From Butyricicoccus pullicaecorum (GTDB taxonomy: Bacteria > Bacillota > Clostridia > Oscillospirales > Butyricicoccaceae), in contig JAGZIW010000003.1 of assembly GCA_018366035.1 (NCBI GenBank), forward strand, positions 1-64,000: a stretch of DNA of 64,000 bases. The letters run 5' to 3'. This document shows, in pieces, positions 26,963 through 35,084 of this stretch. How positions within the stretch are numbered: the first letter of the stretch is position 1; each line of letters opens with the position of its first letter. Position numbers and translations under genes: made by a program. A model generated the notes under the pieces. It made no database searches. It saw nothing but the letters and a program-made list of their open reading frames with translations, and was not told where the DNA came from.

Positions 26963-26996
26963 AAGGAATGATAAGATTTTATGCTTATCATTCCTT
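26963..26996. terminator. Hairpin after hsdR
   Basis: Perfect 13-bp stem AAGGAATGATAAG/CTTATCATTCCTT with an 8-base loop. The T-rich side favours termination of minus-strand transcripts, but it also closes the hsd operon. Confidence 0.6.
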
Positions 26997-27022
26997 ATGA
27001 TTTTGAATGTGGCGGATTTTTG

Positions 27023-27051
27023 TTGCAATCTGTCCGAATTTGTGCTATCCT
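27023..27051 (+). promoter_or_regulatory. Promoter of the second small peptide gene
   Basis: TTGCAA (27023-27028), 17-base spacer, TATCCT (27046-27051). It gives a leader of about 200 bases before the peptide start, as is usual for type I toxin messages. Confidence 0.6.
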
Positions 27052-27266
27052 GAGTGACAGGAAAAAATAAGATTTTTCAGCGCGCTGCCGATACCAGCGG
27101 TAGGCGGTTATTTGCCCTCCATTCCTCCACAGGAAGGAGGACTGAGCGAATTAGAAATTGATTTGGTGAATCAATTCCCGATCAGGCTGTGACCAACTTG
27201 TTTGGTCAAGTCAAAAACATCGGAGTGCTCAGCCTTTCGATCCTGTATCGGAAGGGGGTGAACGCT

Positions 27267-27341
27267 GTGTATGCAAAGATTGCACGTATTCTGCTTTTTA
27301 CAGCATTGTTTATGTGGATATTTATTACATATGCAAAATGA
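27267..27341 (+). CDS. Small hydrophobic peptide, candidate type I toxin, second copy
   Basis: 24 codons from GTG behind GGAAGGGGG. Compared with the peptide at 134-208 it has L for M, A for V, L for F, I for L and I for T, and keeps the basic ends and tryptophan. Candidate membrane-active toxin on the same grounds as the first copy. Confidence 0.6.
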   Translation: MYAKIARILLFTALFMWIFITYAK

Positions 27342-27424
27342 CCGCCCCATGTCCTAAAATGAGCGGTCATTCGACTTAAAATCATGAGGGCATAACCGTC
27401 TACCGGCAACGCGCCCTTTTTTAT
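27333..27424 (-). ncRNA. Predicted antisense RNA, second copy
   Basis: Expected transcript from the promoter at 27431-27459, covering the hairpins and the end of the peptide gene. The left end is approximate. Confidence 0.45.
27337..27371 (+). terminator. Hairpin after the second peptide gene
   Basis: AATGACCGC/GCGGTCATT, 9-bp perfect stem overlapping the stop codon; a second GGGC/GCCC hairpin with T6 follows at about 27388-27422. Confidence 0.6.
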
Positions 27425-27430
27425 ATTCTC

Positions 27431-27459
27431 AGTATAACCGCATATTGTGAAATTGTCAA
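27431..27459 (-). promoter_or_regulatory. Consensus antisense promoter, second copy
   Basis: Minus-strand TTGACA (27454-27459), 17-base spacer, TATACT (27431-27436), aimed at the peptide gene. Conserved with 299-327. Confidence 0.8.
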
Positions 27460-27499
27460 CCCGTCTTTGTGTGTTTACAAAAATCACATACGATCAAGA

Positions 27500-28039
27500 C
27501 ACTTGAAAAATTCTTCTGCGATTGCAATCTTTATTTTCTGTGTATCCATAAATATGCTTATGCTCGTATGTGTCGGAAAGGTTGGTGTTTATGACATAAA
27601 TTTAGAGGCTGACGTCAAAGTACCTAGTGCAAGCACGTCTCTCATGTGAAGGTGTCAGCCGCTGATAACAGTATAGTGCAGAATCAAAACACAGGCAACC
27701 CACAGACGCAAACTGTAACACAAATGCAACAAACGGGTATGTCTGTGACTGCGAAGGAATGGACATGGAATACACAGGATCAGACACATAACTTCTTTTA
27801 TGACTAAGAATCACGAACAGCGGGGAAGCAGCGTTGTACGACATCGTGAATCTGTAAACGAAAAAATAATGGAAGTTCTGGTAAATATGCCTGTACTGGA
27901 ACTGGAAAGCATAGAAAAAGAGGAAGTATCCAGTTTTGCAATGCCAACACTCGCTGAAAGTTCAGCGCAAGGTGATTACCCTTCAACTTCCCCTAGCATT
28001 AGCGTAGCAGACTTATATAACCTTGTCAACAGTGAATAG
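27500..28039 (+). pseudogene. Degenerate gene for an anchored or secreted protein
   Basis: Pieces of one old gene in different frames. A membrane helix (AIAIFIFCVSINMLMLVCV) is followed by DINLEADVKVPSAS up to a stop near 27647. A shifted frame then gives a Gln/Asn/Thr-rich linker and MSVTAKEWTWNTQDQ up to a stop near 27805. A last frame (27800-28039) is acidic and Ser-rich, ending in SVADLYNLVNSE. Family not recognised. It is next to the right repeat just as a broken lipoprotein gene is next to the left one. Confidence 0.4.
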
Positions 28040-28087
28040 CAGTGTAACGATATGAACGATGATACTGATTTTTGAGAGAGGCATTAC

Positions 28088-28116
28088 TTGTATTGGTCGA
28101 GCGGGAGAACTATAAT
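28088..28116 (+). promoter_or_regulatory. Promoter of the immunity-transporter regulator operon
   Basis: TTGTAT (28088-28093), 17-base spacer, TATAAT (28111-28116), then TGGAGG before the response regulator ATG. Confidence 0.65.
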
Positions 28117-28136
28117 ATGTTTTATGGAGGTGTGAA

Positions 28137-28829
28137 ATGAATAAAATTCTAATTATAGATGATGACCGAGAATTGTGTGCTTTGATTAAACACAGTGTAC
28201 TATCGGAAAATATAGAAGCTGATTTTTGTACTACCGGAAGGGAGGGGTTACAGAAATTAAAAGAGCAGGAATATCAGCTTGTGATATTAGATGTGATGAT
28301 GCCGTGTATGAATGGTTTTGAAACGCTGGAAGAAATCCGAAAAAAAAGCAGTCTGCCAATTTTGATGTTCACCTCTAAAAATGACAGTATTTCTAAAGTA
28401 CGGGGCTTACGAGCCGGAGCGGACGATTATCTGACAAAACCGTTTGATATGGACGAGCTGATCGCCCGTATTGTTTCTTTGATTCGACGCTATACTCGCT
28501 TTAATCAGCAGGCTGCAACTATGCAAAAACTGGATTTTGATGGACTGCAAATTGATCTTGAAAATCGTTCTGTCACTACGGCAAACGGAACTTTTGAACT
28601 TCCGCCAAAGGAATTTGACCTGCTTTTATACTGCGCGAAACATCAAGGGAAAATTTTGACCAAACAGCAGATTTATGAGCAGGTTTGGGGCGAAGAATAT
28701 TTCTATGATGACAGCAACATCATGGCAATCATTAGCCGACTTCGCAAAAAATTAGAAGTCAATCCTTCCAGTCCGAAGTATATCCAGACGGTCAAAGGGA
28801 TTGGCTACCGCTTCAATAAGGAGGTGTAG
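28137..28829 (+). CDS. OmpR-family response regulator (lantibiotic-immunity type)
   Basis: 230 residues: receiver with IIDDD pocket, Asp52 phospho-acceptor (LDVMMP) and LTKPF lysine, then a winged-helix DNA-binding domain ending GIGYRFNKEV. First gene of a five-gene cluster with kinase, ABC ATPase and two permeases. Its likely target is the array of four 11-base repeats before the ATPase gene (29808-29848). Confidence 0.93.
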   Translation: MNKILIIDDDRELCALIKHSVLSENIEADFCTTGREGLQKLKEQEYQLVILDVMMPCMNGFETLEEIRKKSSLPILMFTSKNDSISKVRGLRAGADDYLTKPFDMDELIARIVSLIRRYTRFNQQAATMQKLDFDGLQIDLENRSVTTANGTFELPPKEFDLLLYCAKHQGKILTKQQIYEQVWGEEYFYDDSNIMAIISRLRKKLEVNPSSPKYIQTVKGIGYRFNKEV

Positions 28830-28834
28830 CCGGT

Positions 28835-29752
28835 ATGGAAATCATCGTTTTCTTCTCCGTTGTGATTGCCGTTGTGGCTGTATTGACTTCCATCGTTCTC
28901 GTTCGGCGCGTAAAAAAACAAATAGCAGAAATGACCGATGTGCTGGTTGATGTGAAAAACGGAAATGGCAACCGGCGTATTCTGTCTGCAACCAATGAAC
29001 TGACAGCACCTCTTGCCTATGAAATCAATGAGATCGTTGTGGCCTATGAAAGCAGACTTTCGATTGTCCGGCAGACAGAGGAAACCAATCGCCAGCTTAT
29101 GACGAGCCTTTCCCATGATGTTCGGACACCTCTTACAACCCTTATTGGGTATCTTGACGCCGTACATAAAGGGCTTGTCACAGCAAAAGACCGAGAGGAT
29201 TATATCGAAACTGCCCGCCGGAAAGCCTATGATTTGAAAGAATATATTGATGTACTATTTGACTGGTTCAAACTAAATTCCAACGAGTTTGCTTTGGAGA
29301 TTCAGAGCGTGGAAGCCGCAGAACTGACAAGAAATATCCTGATTGACTGGATACCCATATTTGAGGATAAGCAGGTCGACTATAACATTGATATTCCTGA
29401 ACAGCCTGTCAGAGTGAGACTGGATATGGACAGCTATATGAGGATATTAAATAATCTCATGCAAAATGTGATCGCTCACAGTCATGCAGATAAAATAGAA
29501 ATTGTCTTATCGAAGCAGGAAACTAACATGCAGCTGCTGCTCGCGGATAATGGGGTGGGAATTGAGAAAGAAGATTTGAAACACATTTTTGAACGGCTTT
29601 ATAAGTGTGATAAAGGCCGCTCTGAAAAAGGCAGCGGTCTTGGTCTTTCTATCGTCCATCAGCTTGTAGAAAAGATGGGGGGAAGCATAACGGCAGAAAG
29701 TTTATCGGGAAAGGGGACTAAATTTACTTTGCGCTTTCCCTTGGAGATTTAA
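28835..29752 (+). CDS. Sensor histidine kinase
   Basis: 305 residues with a single membrane helix at the N-terminus (about 3-26) and almost no outer domain, then HisKA with His94 in SHDVRTPL, N box NNLMQNVI, DNGVGI and GLGLS boxes. Kinases this short usually read a signal through a transporter or in the membrane. Only 5 bases separate it from the regulator gene. Confidence 0.9.
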   Translation: MEIIVFFSVVIAVVAVLTSIVLVRRVKKQIAEMTDVLVDVKNGNGNRRILSATNELTAPLAYEINEIVVAYESRLSIVRQTEETNRQLMTSLSHDVRTPLTTLIGYLDAVHKGLVTAKDREDYIETARRKAYDLKEYIDVLFDWFKLNSNEFALEIQSVEAAELTRNILIDWIPIFEDKQVDYNIDIPEQPVRVRLDMDSYMRILNNLMQNVIAHSHADKIEIVLSKQETNMQLLLADNGVGIEKEDLKHIFERLYKCDKGRSEKGSGLGLSIVHQLVEKMGGSITAESLSGKGTKFTLRFPLEI

Positions 29753-29785
29753 GCGGGTTCCCGTCTTTATGGCGGGAGCTTTTGC
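29749..29785 (+). terminator. Probable terminator or attenuator
   Basis: AAGC and TCCCG pair with CGGGA and GCTT, followed by T4. It ends the two-component transcript before the regulated transporter promoter. Confidence 0.45.
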
Positions 29786-29807
29786 TGTTTTGGCTGTATT
29801 CTAAATT

Positions 29808-29861
29808 GCAAGGTTAATGCAAGGTTGCGGCAAGGTTCATGCAAGGTTTCGGTGATAGAAT
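29808..29861 (+). promoter_or_regulatory. Four 11-bp-spaced repeats before the ABC transporter
   Basis: GCAAGGTT occurs four times, starting at 29808, 29819, 29830 and 29841, exactly 11 bases apart. A weak -10 (TAGAAT, 29856-29861) follows. This in-phase array over the -35 region is what a pair of OmpR-type dimers would bind; the regulator at 28137 is the natural candidate. Confidence 0.7.
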
Positions 29862-29881
29862 ACAGAACAGGAGGTTTGAAT

Positions 29882-30808
29882 ATGGACACAAATTATATCA
29901 TTGAAACAAAAAATCTGACAAAGCAGTATGGATCGCAAAAGAGTGTAGCTGACTTGAATATCCATGTAAAGCGAGGAAGAATTTACGGTCTGCTGGGCAG
30001 AAATGGAGCCGGAAAAACTACTACCATGAAAATGCTGTTGGGCTTAACGAAGCCGACTTCTGGGAAAATTAAAATCTGGGGAAAGTCTTTACAGGGGAAT
30101 GAAAGGAAATTGCTGCCCCGCATCGGCAGCCTGATTGAGTCCGCCGGCTTTTATCCAAATCTGACCGGAACAGAGAACCTGCGTATTTTTGCCACTCTGC
30201 GAGGCGTCCCAAATAAACATGCCCTCAAAGATGCTCTGGATTTGGTAGGACTGCCCTACAAAGATAAAAAGCTCTTTTCACAGTATTCTCTTGGTATGAA
30301 GCAGCGCCTTGCCATCGCCCTTGCCGTTATGCACGATCCGGAACTTTTGATTTTAGATGAACCCATCAATGGGCTTGATCCCATCGGCATTGCAGAAGTA
30401 CGCTCCTTTATTCGGGAGCTTTGCGACGAAAGAGGAAAAACCATTTTGATTTCCAGTCACATTCTTTCGGAGATTTCTTTGCTGGCTGACGATATTGGGA
30501 TTATTGACCATGGCACATTGCTGGAGGAAGAAAGTCTTGCCGAGTTGGAGCAAAAAAGCAGTAAGCATATCCGGTTTACGCTCTCAGATACTGCACAGGC
30601 AGCCAGAATTTTGGAGCGCAATTTCCATGAAAGCCATTTCTCCATACAGGACGATCACAATCTGCGCCTGCACAACCTTGAGCTGCCTGTGGGAAAAATT
30701 ATAACTGCTTTTGTAGAAAGTGGATTGGAGGTATCAGAGGCAGCAACCTCAGAAGAGAGTCTTGAAGATTACTTCAAGCGTGTGACAGGGGGCGAAGGAA
30801 TTGCTTAG
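29882..30808 (+). CDS. ABC transporter ATPase, lantibiotic/bacitracin immunity type
   Basis: 308 residues: Walker A GRNGAGKTT, Q-loop region, signature YSLGMKQRL, Walker B LLILDEPINGLDP and the H-loop SSHILSE, then a C-terminal extension of BcrA/LanF type. ATG 29882 is fixed by AGGAGGTTTGAAT; the frame is open further upstream. Pairs with the two following permeases to expel peptide antibiotics. Confidence 0.92.
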   Translation: MDTNYIIETKNLTKQYGSQKSVADLNIHVKRGRIYGLLGRNGAGKTTTMKMLLGLTKPTSGKIKIWGKSLQGNERKLLPRIGSLIESAGFYPNLTGTENLRIFATLRGVPNKHALKDALDLVGLPYKDKKLFSQYSLGMKQRLAIALAVMHDPELLILDEPINGLDPIGIAEVRSFIRELCDERGKTILISSHILSEISLLADDIGIIDHGTLLEEESLAELEQKSSKHIRFTLSDTAQAARILERNFHESHFSIQDDHNLRLHNLELPVGKIITAFVESGLEVSEAATSEESLEDYFKRVTGGEGIA

Positions 30809-31586
30809 ACTAATCCGATGCGAATTTTTGAAATTGAAACGGAAGAAATTTATTCCGCTGATTATTCTGGCGGCTTTTCTGTTTCCAATTCCGCTGACCT
30901 ATCTAATGACAACGCCCACTATGATGGACAGATATACGGATCAGGCAGATGCTTTCGATGGATTGTTTAATATGGTGCTTGGGTATGGTATTCAATTTTT
31001 ACTGCCCTGCATACTTGGAGTAATCGCCGCTATCCTGTTTTTTATGGAGCGGGACAACGATACATTCAAAAATCTGCGTACCATTCCTGTAACAAGTACG
31101 CAAATGGTGCTTGCAAAGATTATTGTTCTGTTCCTCTTTGGAGTTGTCTTTTGCGTTGCTTCTGCCATTGCAGCAATTCTTTGCGGATTTGGAACATTAG
31201 AAGTTTATGGAATAGGATATAAGTTGTTTTTGGCGGTTGAAACCGGAATTTTTATTACGGCAGGAACGCTCCCACTGATTGTCCTTGTTGTCTTTTTCAG
31301 TAAGACTTATGTTTTTTCTATATTGCTGTGTGTCTTTTACAGCGTTCTGAACATGAGCGCTACGGCATTGTTTGACGTACTGCCTAAAACGATGTTATGG
31401 CTTCTGCCCACTCCACTGACTACATTTTGGAGTGCAGGGGATATGGCGGCTCATGGAATAAAAATGGACTTGGAGCAAATGACAGGGCTAATTCCTTCAA
31501 CCTTTCAAGTGGTATTCATTCTTGGGAGCATGGCAATGGTTTCGCTCCTGCTGATTGACAGATTATATAAGCAGAGGGGGGAATAA
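30801..31586 (+). CDS. ABC-2 permease, lantibiotic immunity type (first)
   Basis: 261 residues with about six membrane helices; the N-terminus (RCEFLKLKRKKFIPL) is typical of LanE/BcrB-like permeases. It overlaps the ATPase end by 8 bases. Confidence 0.88.
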   Translation: MLRLIRCEFLKLKRKKFIPLIILAAFLFPIPLTYLMTTPTMMDRYTDQADAFDGLFNMVLGYGIQFLLPCILGVIAAILFFMERDNDTFKNLRTIPVTSTQMVLAKIIVLFLFGVVFCVASAIAAILCGFGTLEVYGIGYKLFLAVETGIFITAGTLPLIVLVVFFSKTYVFSILLCVFYSVLNMSATALFDVLPKTMLWLLPTPLTTFWSAGDMAAHGIKMDLEQMTGLIPSTFQVVFILGSMAMVSLLLIDRLYKQRGE

Positions 31587-31588
31587 AC

Positions 31589-32368
31589 ATGATTCGCATT
31601 GTAAAAACAGAATTTTATAAATTGAAAAGGTATCATATCCTTTGGGCAGGCGTTGCGCTCATGCTCCTTTCCGTTCTGCTGACCTTATTTACCTCTATGG
31701 CGAATGATGGTTCCGTTTGGGACTTCGCATATCTTACCGAACAGGTTATCAAGAACAATATGTCTATGATTTTTCCGGTGTGCATTAGCCTGATTGCCGG
31801 ATATATGATTTCTCGTGAGCAGACAGATGATACATTGAAAAATCTTCTGACCGTACCAATCTCTTTTAAGCGGCTGCTGGTTGGAAAATTGATTGTGTGC
31901 GGCGTATTGTCTATAATTTTTGGGCTGATATGCAGTTTGTTTACAATTATGGCGGAAATGATTGTAGGATTTCCTTGCTTTGAAATTTCGTTAGCCTTAA
32001 AAGTAGCCTTGCAGATAACCGCCGTCAATTTCTTTTTATATCTTGCAGTTCTGCCTATTATCGTACTTACCTGTCGGAAAGCGGGCAGATTTTTAGCGGG
32101 TGTAATCATTGCTTTTGTCTATGGATATGGCGGGATCTTTGCCGCCGGAAATATGACATTGGCAAATCTCTATCCGATTACGGCAAGCCTTGGACTAGTT
32201 GGATACCGCAGCTATGATACCGCGGTTAACTGGAACATAGGAATCTGTATTTGCAGCCTTATCTTTGTCGTTGCTATTTCTGTCTTGTTGATTTTGAATC
32301 TGAAAGAGGAGGAAGCAATGCAGAGCAAGAAGAAGTCTAAAAAAGCTCCGCCAAAGAAAGGGTGGTGA
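31589..32368 (+). CDS. ABC-2 permease, lantibiotic immunity type (second)
   Basis: 259 residues, about six helices, with the KTEFYKLKRYH start and a lysine-rich tail (KKKSKKAPPKK). It begins 2 bases after the first permease and has the same plan, the LanE/LanG arrangement. Confidence 0.88.
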   Translation: MIRIVKTEFYKLKRYHILWAGVALMLLSVLLTLFTSMANDGSVWDFAYLTEQVIKNNMSMIFPVCISLIAGYMISREQTDDTLKNLLTVPISFKRLLVGKLIVCGVLSIIFGLICSLFTIMAEMIVGFPCFEISLALKVALQITAVNFFLYLAVLPIIVLTCRKAGRFLAGVIIAFVYGYGGIFAAGNMTLANLYPITASLGLVGYRSYDTAVNWNIGICICSLIFVVAISVLLILNLKEEEAMQSKKKSKKAPPKKGW

Positions 32369-32489
32369 TGACTGAGAATGGTTTTGCTGGATCTATGCTT
32401 TTGGCTGTTTCAAAGCGGAGATTGTATTGCAGGATTTCAACTGCGCAATGAAGTAACATTCTGCTGACAGAAAAAACACAAAAAATAAT

Positions 32490-32506
32490 CCTCTCGTGAG
32501 GTTTTT
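32490..32506 (+). terminator. Short terminator
   Basis: CCTC/GAGG stem with a four-base loop followed by T5. Weak, but placed between the permease operon and the next regulator gene. Confidence 0.4.
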
Positions 32507-32549
32507 GTGACATTTAGATGCTACACTAACAATGAGGGAGTGTGATACA

Positions 32550-33239
32550 ATGCGAATTTTAGTAGTTGAGGACGACAGGCTTTTGAATAACACCTTGTGC
32601 TATAACCTAGATGCCGCAGGCTATATTGTGGATTCTGCACTGACAAAATCAGAAGCCCGCAATTTTTTAATCAAGCAGGAGCATGATCTCATTGTGCTGG
32701 ACGTAAACCTGCCAGACGGGAACGGCTTTGATTTCTGCCGTGAGGTAAAGGAACGCCGACCGGATACAGCGGTAATCTTCTTGACTGCAAATGATATGGA
32801 GAGTGATATGCTGAGGGGATATGAACTGGGGGCAGAGGACTATGTGACCAAGCCCTTTCCCATGAGCGTCTTTCAAAAAAAGCTGTCCGTGATGCTGGCG
32901 CGGTTGGCAAAACAATCTGGCGGCGGTGATTGTTATGAGGACGGTATGCTGTCTATCAATTTCTCGGAGATGACGGCTTCCCTGTGTGGTAAGGCACTGG
33001 TATTCACTCCGTTGGAATATCGGCTGCTGAAAATCCTAACCAAAAATCCACAGAATGTTTTGACCAGAAAGGTGCTGCTGGAAAAGCTGTGGGACAGCGA
33101 TGGGAATTTTGTAGATGAACACGCCTTGACGGCAGCCATCAGTCGTGTACGGAACAAAATTGAAACAGAGGGGCATCATCAGTATATCAAGACGGTGTAT
33201 GGCATGGGGTATATGTGGATTGGAGGGCTAATCAAATGA
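32550..33239 (+). CDS. OmpR-family response regulator (BceR-like)
   Basis: 229 residues: Asp51 acceptor (LDVNLP), VTKPF lysine, winged-helix domain ending GMGYMWIGG. Start ATG 32550 behind GGGAG. Forms a Bce-type module with the kinase and ABC genes that follow, sensing and resisting peptide antibiotics. Two BceR-type boxes lie before the ATPase gene. Confidence 0.92.
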   Translation: MRILVVEDDRLLNNTLCYNLDAAGYIVDSALTKSEARNFLIKQEHDLIVLDVNLPDGNGFDFCREVKERRPDTAVIFLTANDMESDMLRGYELGAEDYVTKPFPMSVFQKKLSVMLARLAKQSGGGDCYEDGMLSINFSEMTASLCGKALVFTPLEYRLLKILTKNPQNVLTRKVLLEKLWDSDGNFVDEHALTAAISRVRNKIETEGHHQYIKTVYGMGYMWIGGLIK

Positions 33240-34261
33240 ATAAGCTCTCCATCAACAAAGCCTGTATTCTTTTGGCAACACTTTTGCTGTTGGCAGTTGG
33301 TACGGTTTCTGCCGCCGTTTATCTGCTGACTCGCAATGAAACGGCTGTTTGGTGTGTGTTGTTGTTCAGTATCTTTGTCCTGCTCTGTGTCATTTGCTTT
33401 GTAGAACTGATTCGTCGGAAGCTGGTCAGGTTCTCCGATGCCTTTTGTGTTCAGATAGACGATATGCTTTCTGGAAGTGTGCAGCCGGAACAGACCATTT
33501 GCGAGGAAAGCCTGTTCTATAAAATCAATTATCGGCTGGGGAGACTGTATGAGGTTATGCAGGAGCATAAAAACAGTATCGCAAAAGAGAGAGCTGGTTT
33601 GCAGGAACTGATTTCTGATATTTCCCATCAGGTAAAAACACCAATTGCCAATTTGAAGATGATTAACAACACACTGCTTGCAAACAAGGTTCCTGCGCAA
33701 AAGCAAAAGGAGTTTTTGACAGCCCAGACCAGTCAGCTTGATAAGCTGGATTTTCTCATGCAGGCTATGATTAAAACTTCCCGTCTTGAAACAGGCGTGA
33801 TCGCGCTGGAACAAAAGAATCAGCCGATTTACGATACCCTTGCTGCCGCGCTGGGCGGCATTTTACTGAACGCGGAGAAAAAACAAATCGATGTGCAGGT
33901 GGAATGTGCAGAGGATTTGAATGTACACCACGATAGAAAATGGACAAGTGAGGCTCTGTTCAATATTTTGGATAATGCAGTGAAATATACTCCGACAGGC
34001 GGCAAAATTCGTGTGTCGGTGGAAAGTTGGGAGATGTATGTGAAGATTGATATTGCCGACACGGGCATCGGCATTTCGGAGCAGCATCAGGGAGCCATTT
34101 TCAAACGGTTTTATCGTGAAGCTGTGGTGCATGACGTGGACGGTATTGGTATTGGTCTGTATCTGGCTCGCGAGATTGTGACTTTGCAAGGCGGCTATAT
34201 CCGTGTGGCGTCTGCGGTTGGGAAAGGCTCAACATTCTCTGTTTTTCTGCTTCGAAAATAA
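33236..34261 (+). CDS. BceS-like intramembrane-sensing histidine kinase
   Basis: 341 residues. Two membrane helices (about 9-28 and 36-57) joined by a very short loop, so no outer sensor domain; then HisKA with His131 in SHQVKTPI, N box NILDNAVKY, DTGIGI and GIGLYLA. This is the BceS design, which takes its signal from the partner transporter. ATGA overlap with the regulator gene. Confidence 0.92.
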   Translation: MNKLSINKACILLATLLLLAVGTVSAAVYLLTRNETAVWCVLLFSIFVLLCVICFVELIRRKLVRFSDAFCVQIDDMLSGSVQPEQTICEESLFYKINYRLGRLYEVMQEHKNSIAKERAGLQELISDISHQVKTPIANLKMINNTLLANKVPAQKQKEFLTAQTSQLDKLDFLMQAMIKTSRLETGVIALEQKNQPIYDTLAAALGGILLNAEKKQIDVQVECAEDLNVHHDRKWTSEALFNILDNAVKYTPTGGKIRVSVESWEMYVKIDIADTGIGISEQHQGAIFKRFYREAVVHDVDGIGIGLYLAREIVTLQGGYIRVASAVGKGSTFSVFLLRK

Positions 34262-34283
34262 TTCAAGTACGCCCGCAAAATTG

Positions 34284-34372
34284 AAAGGTCACAGATTTGT
34301 GACCTTTGGGGTTGATTTTCACCGAAATTTTTTGCGGTTCGTGACATTTCTGTGAGGTTTGGTTGTTACAAT
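34284..34372 (+). promoter_or_regulatory. Two BceR-type boxes and promoter of the ABC genes
   Basis: TCACA-N4-TGTGA forms the centre of a perfect 10-bp inverted repeat (34284-34307), and TGACA-N4-TGTGA lies at 34342-34355, followed by TACAAT (34367-34372). Both fit the TNACA-N4-TGTNA pattern bound by BceR-like regulators. The first may also help terminate the kinase message. Confidence 0.65.
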
Positions 34373-34404
34373 GGGCTTATCAAAAAGAAAGGGCGGTGTT
34401 CTTT

Positions 34405-35070
34405 ATGAGCATTTTGCAAACAACGGAACTGAAAAAATATTATGGCACAGAGCCGAATATTACAAAAGCTTTAGATGGTGTGACCCTGTCCATTGAAAAG
34501 GGCGAATTTGTTGCCATTGTGGGAACCTCTGGCAGCGGCAAGTCTACGCTGCTGAATATGATTGGCGGGCTTGATGTGCCGACCTCGGGCAAGGTTATTG
34601 TAGATGGGCATGAGCTGTCTGCATTGAAAGAGGAGCAGCTTACGATCTTCCGGCGAAGAAAAATCGGCTTTGTCTTCCAAAACTACAATTTGGTACCGGT
34701 GCTGAATGTCTATGAGAATATCATGCTGCCTGTGGAGCTAGATGGCAATCACGTGGACAAAAAGTTTATGCAAGAAGTCGTACATATGCTTACTCTGGAG
34801 GATAAGCTCAATAATATGCCCAATAATCTCTCCGGTGGTCAGCAGCAGCGTGTCGCCATTGCCCGTGCTTTGGTGTCAAAGCCCGCTATTGTTTTGGCAG
34901 ATGAACCTACTGGCAATTTGGACAGCAAGACCAGCAATGATGTGCTGGGGCTTTTGAAGGTAACCAGCCAGAAATTCCATCAGACTCTTGTAATGATTAC
35001 GCATAATAATGAGATCGCTCAGCTTGCCGACCGCATTATTCGGATTGAAGATGGCAGAATCGTGCAATAA
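34405..35070 (+). CDS. ABC transporter ATPase (BceA/MacB type)
   Basis: 221 residues: Walker A GTSGSGKST, signature LSGGQQQRVAIARAL, Walker B VLADEPTGNLD. Start ATG 34405 behind AAGGGCGGTG, 42 bases inside the open frame. Works with the FtsX-type permease downstream. Confidence 0.93.
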   Translation: MSILQTTELKKYYGTEPNITKALDGVTLSIEKGEFVAIVGTSGSGKSTLLNMIGGLDVPTSGKVIVDGHELSALKEEQLTIFRRRKIGFVFQNYNLVPVLNVYENIMLPVELDGNHVDKKFMQEVVHMLTLEDKLNNMPNNLSGGQQQRVAIARALVSKPAIVLADEPTGNLDSKTSNDVLGLLKVTSQKFHQTLVMITHNNEIAQLADRIIRIEDGRIVQ

Positions 35071-35084
35071 AGGGGGTCAGTGAC

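Larger units (their letters stand above)
27134..27480. repeat. Direct repeat, right copy (type I toxin-antitoxin-like locus)
   Basis: Second copy of window bases 1-347, same orientation. Substitutions spare the promoter boxes, ribosome site and hairpin arms. It marks the right edge of the accessory block that begins at the left edge of the window. Confidence 0.9.

Noticed and set aside
26810..27028. 72-residue minus-strand frame after hsdR
   Set aside because: AT-rich chance frame across a hairpin, no ribosome site.
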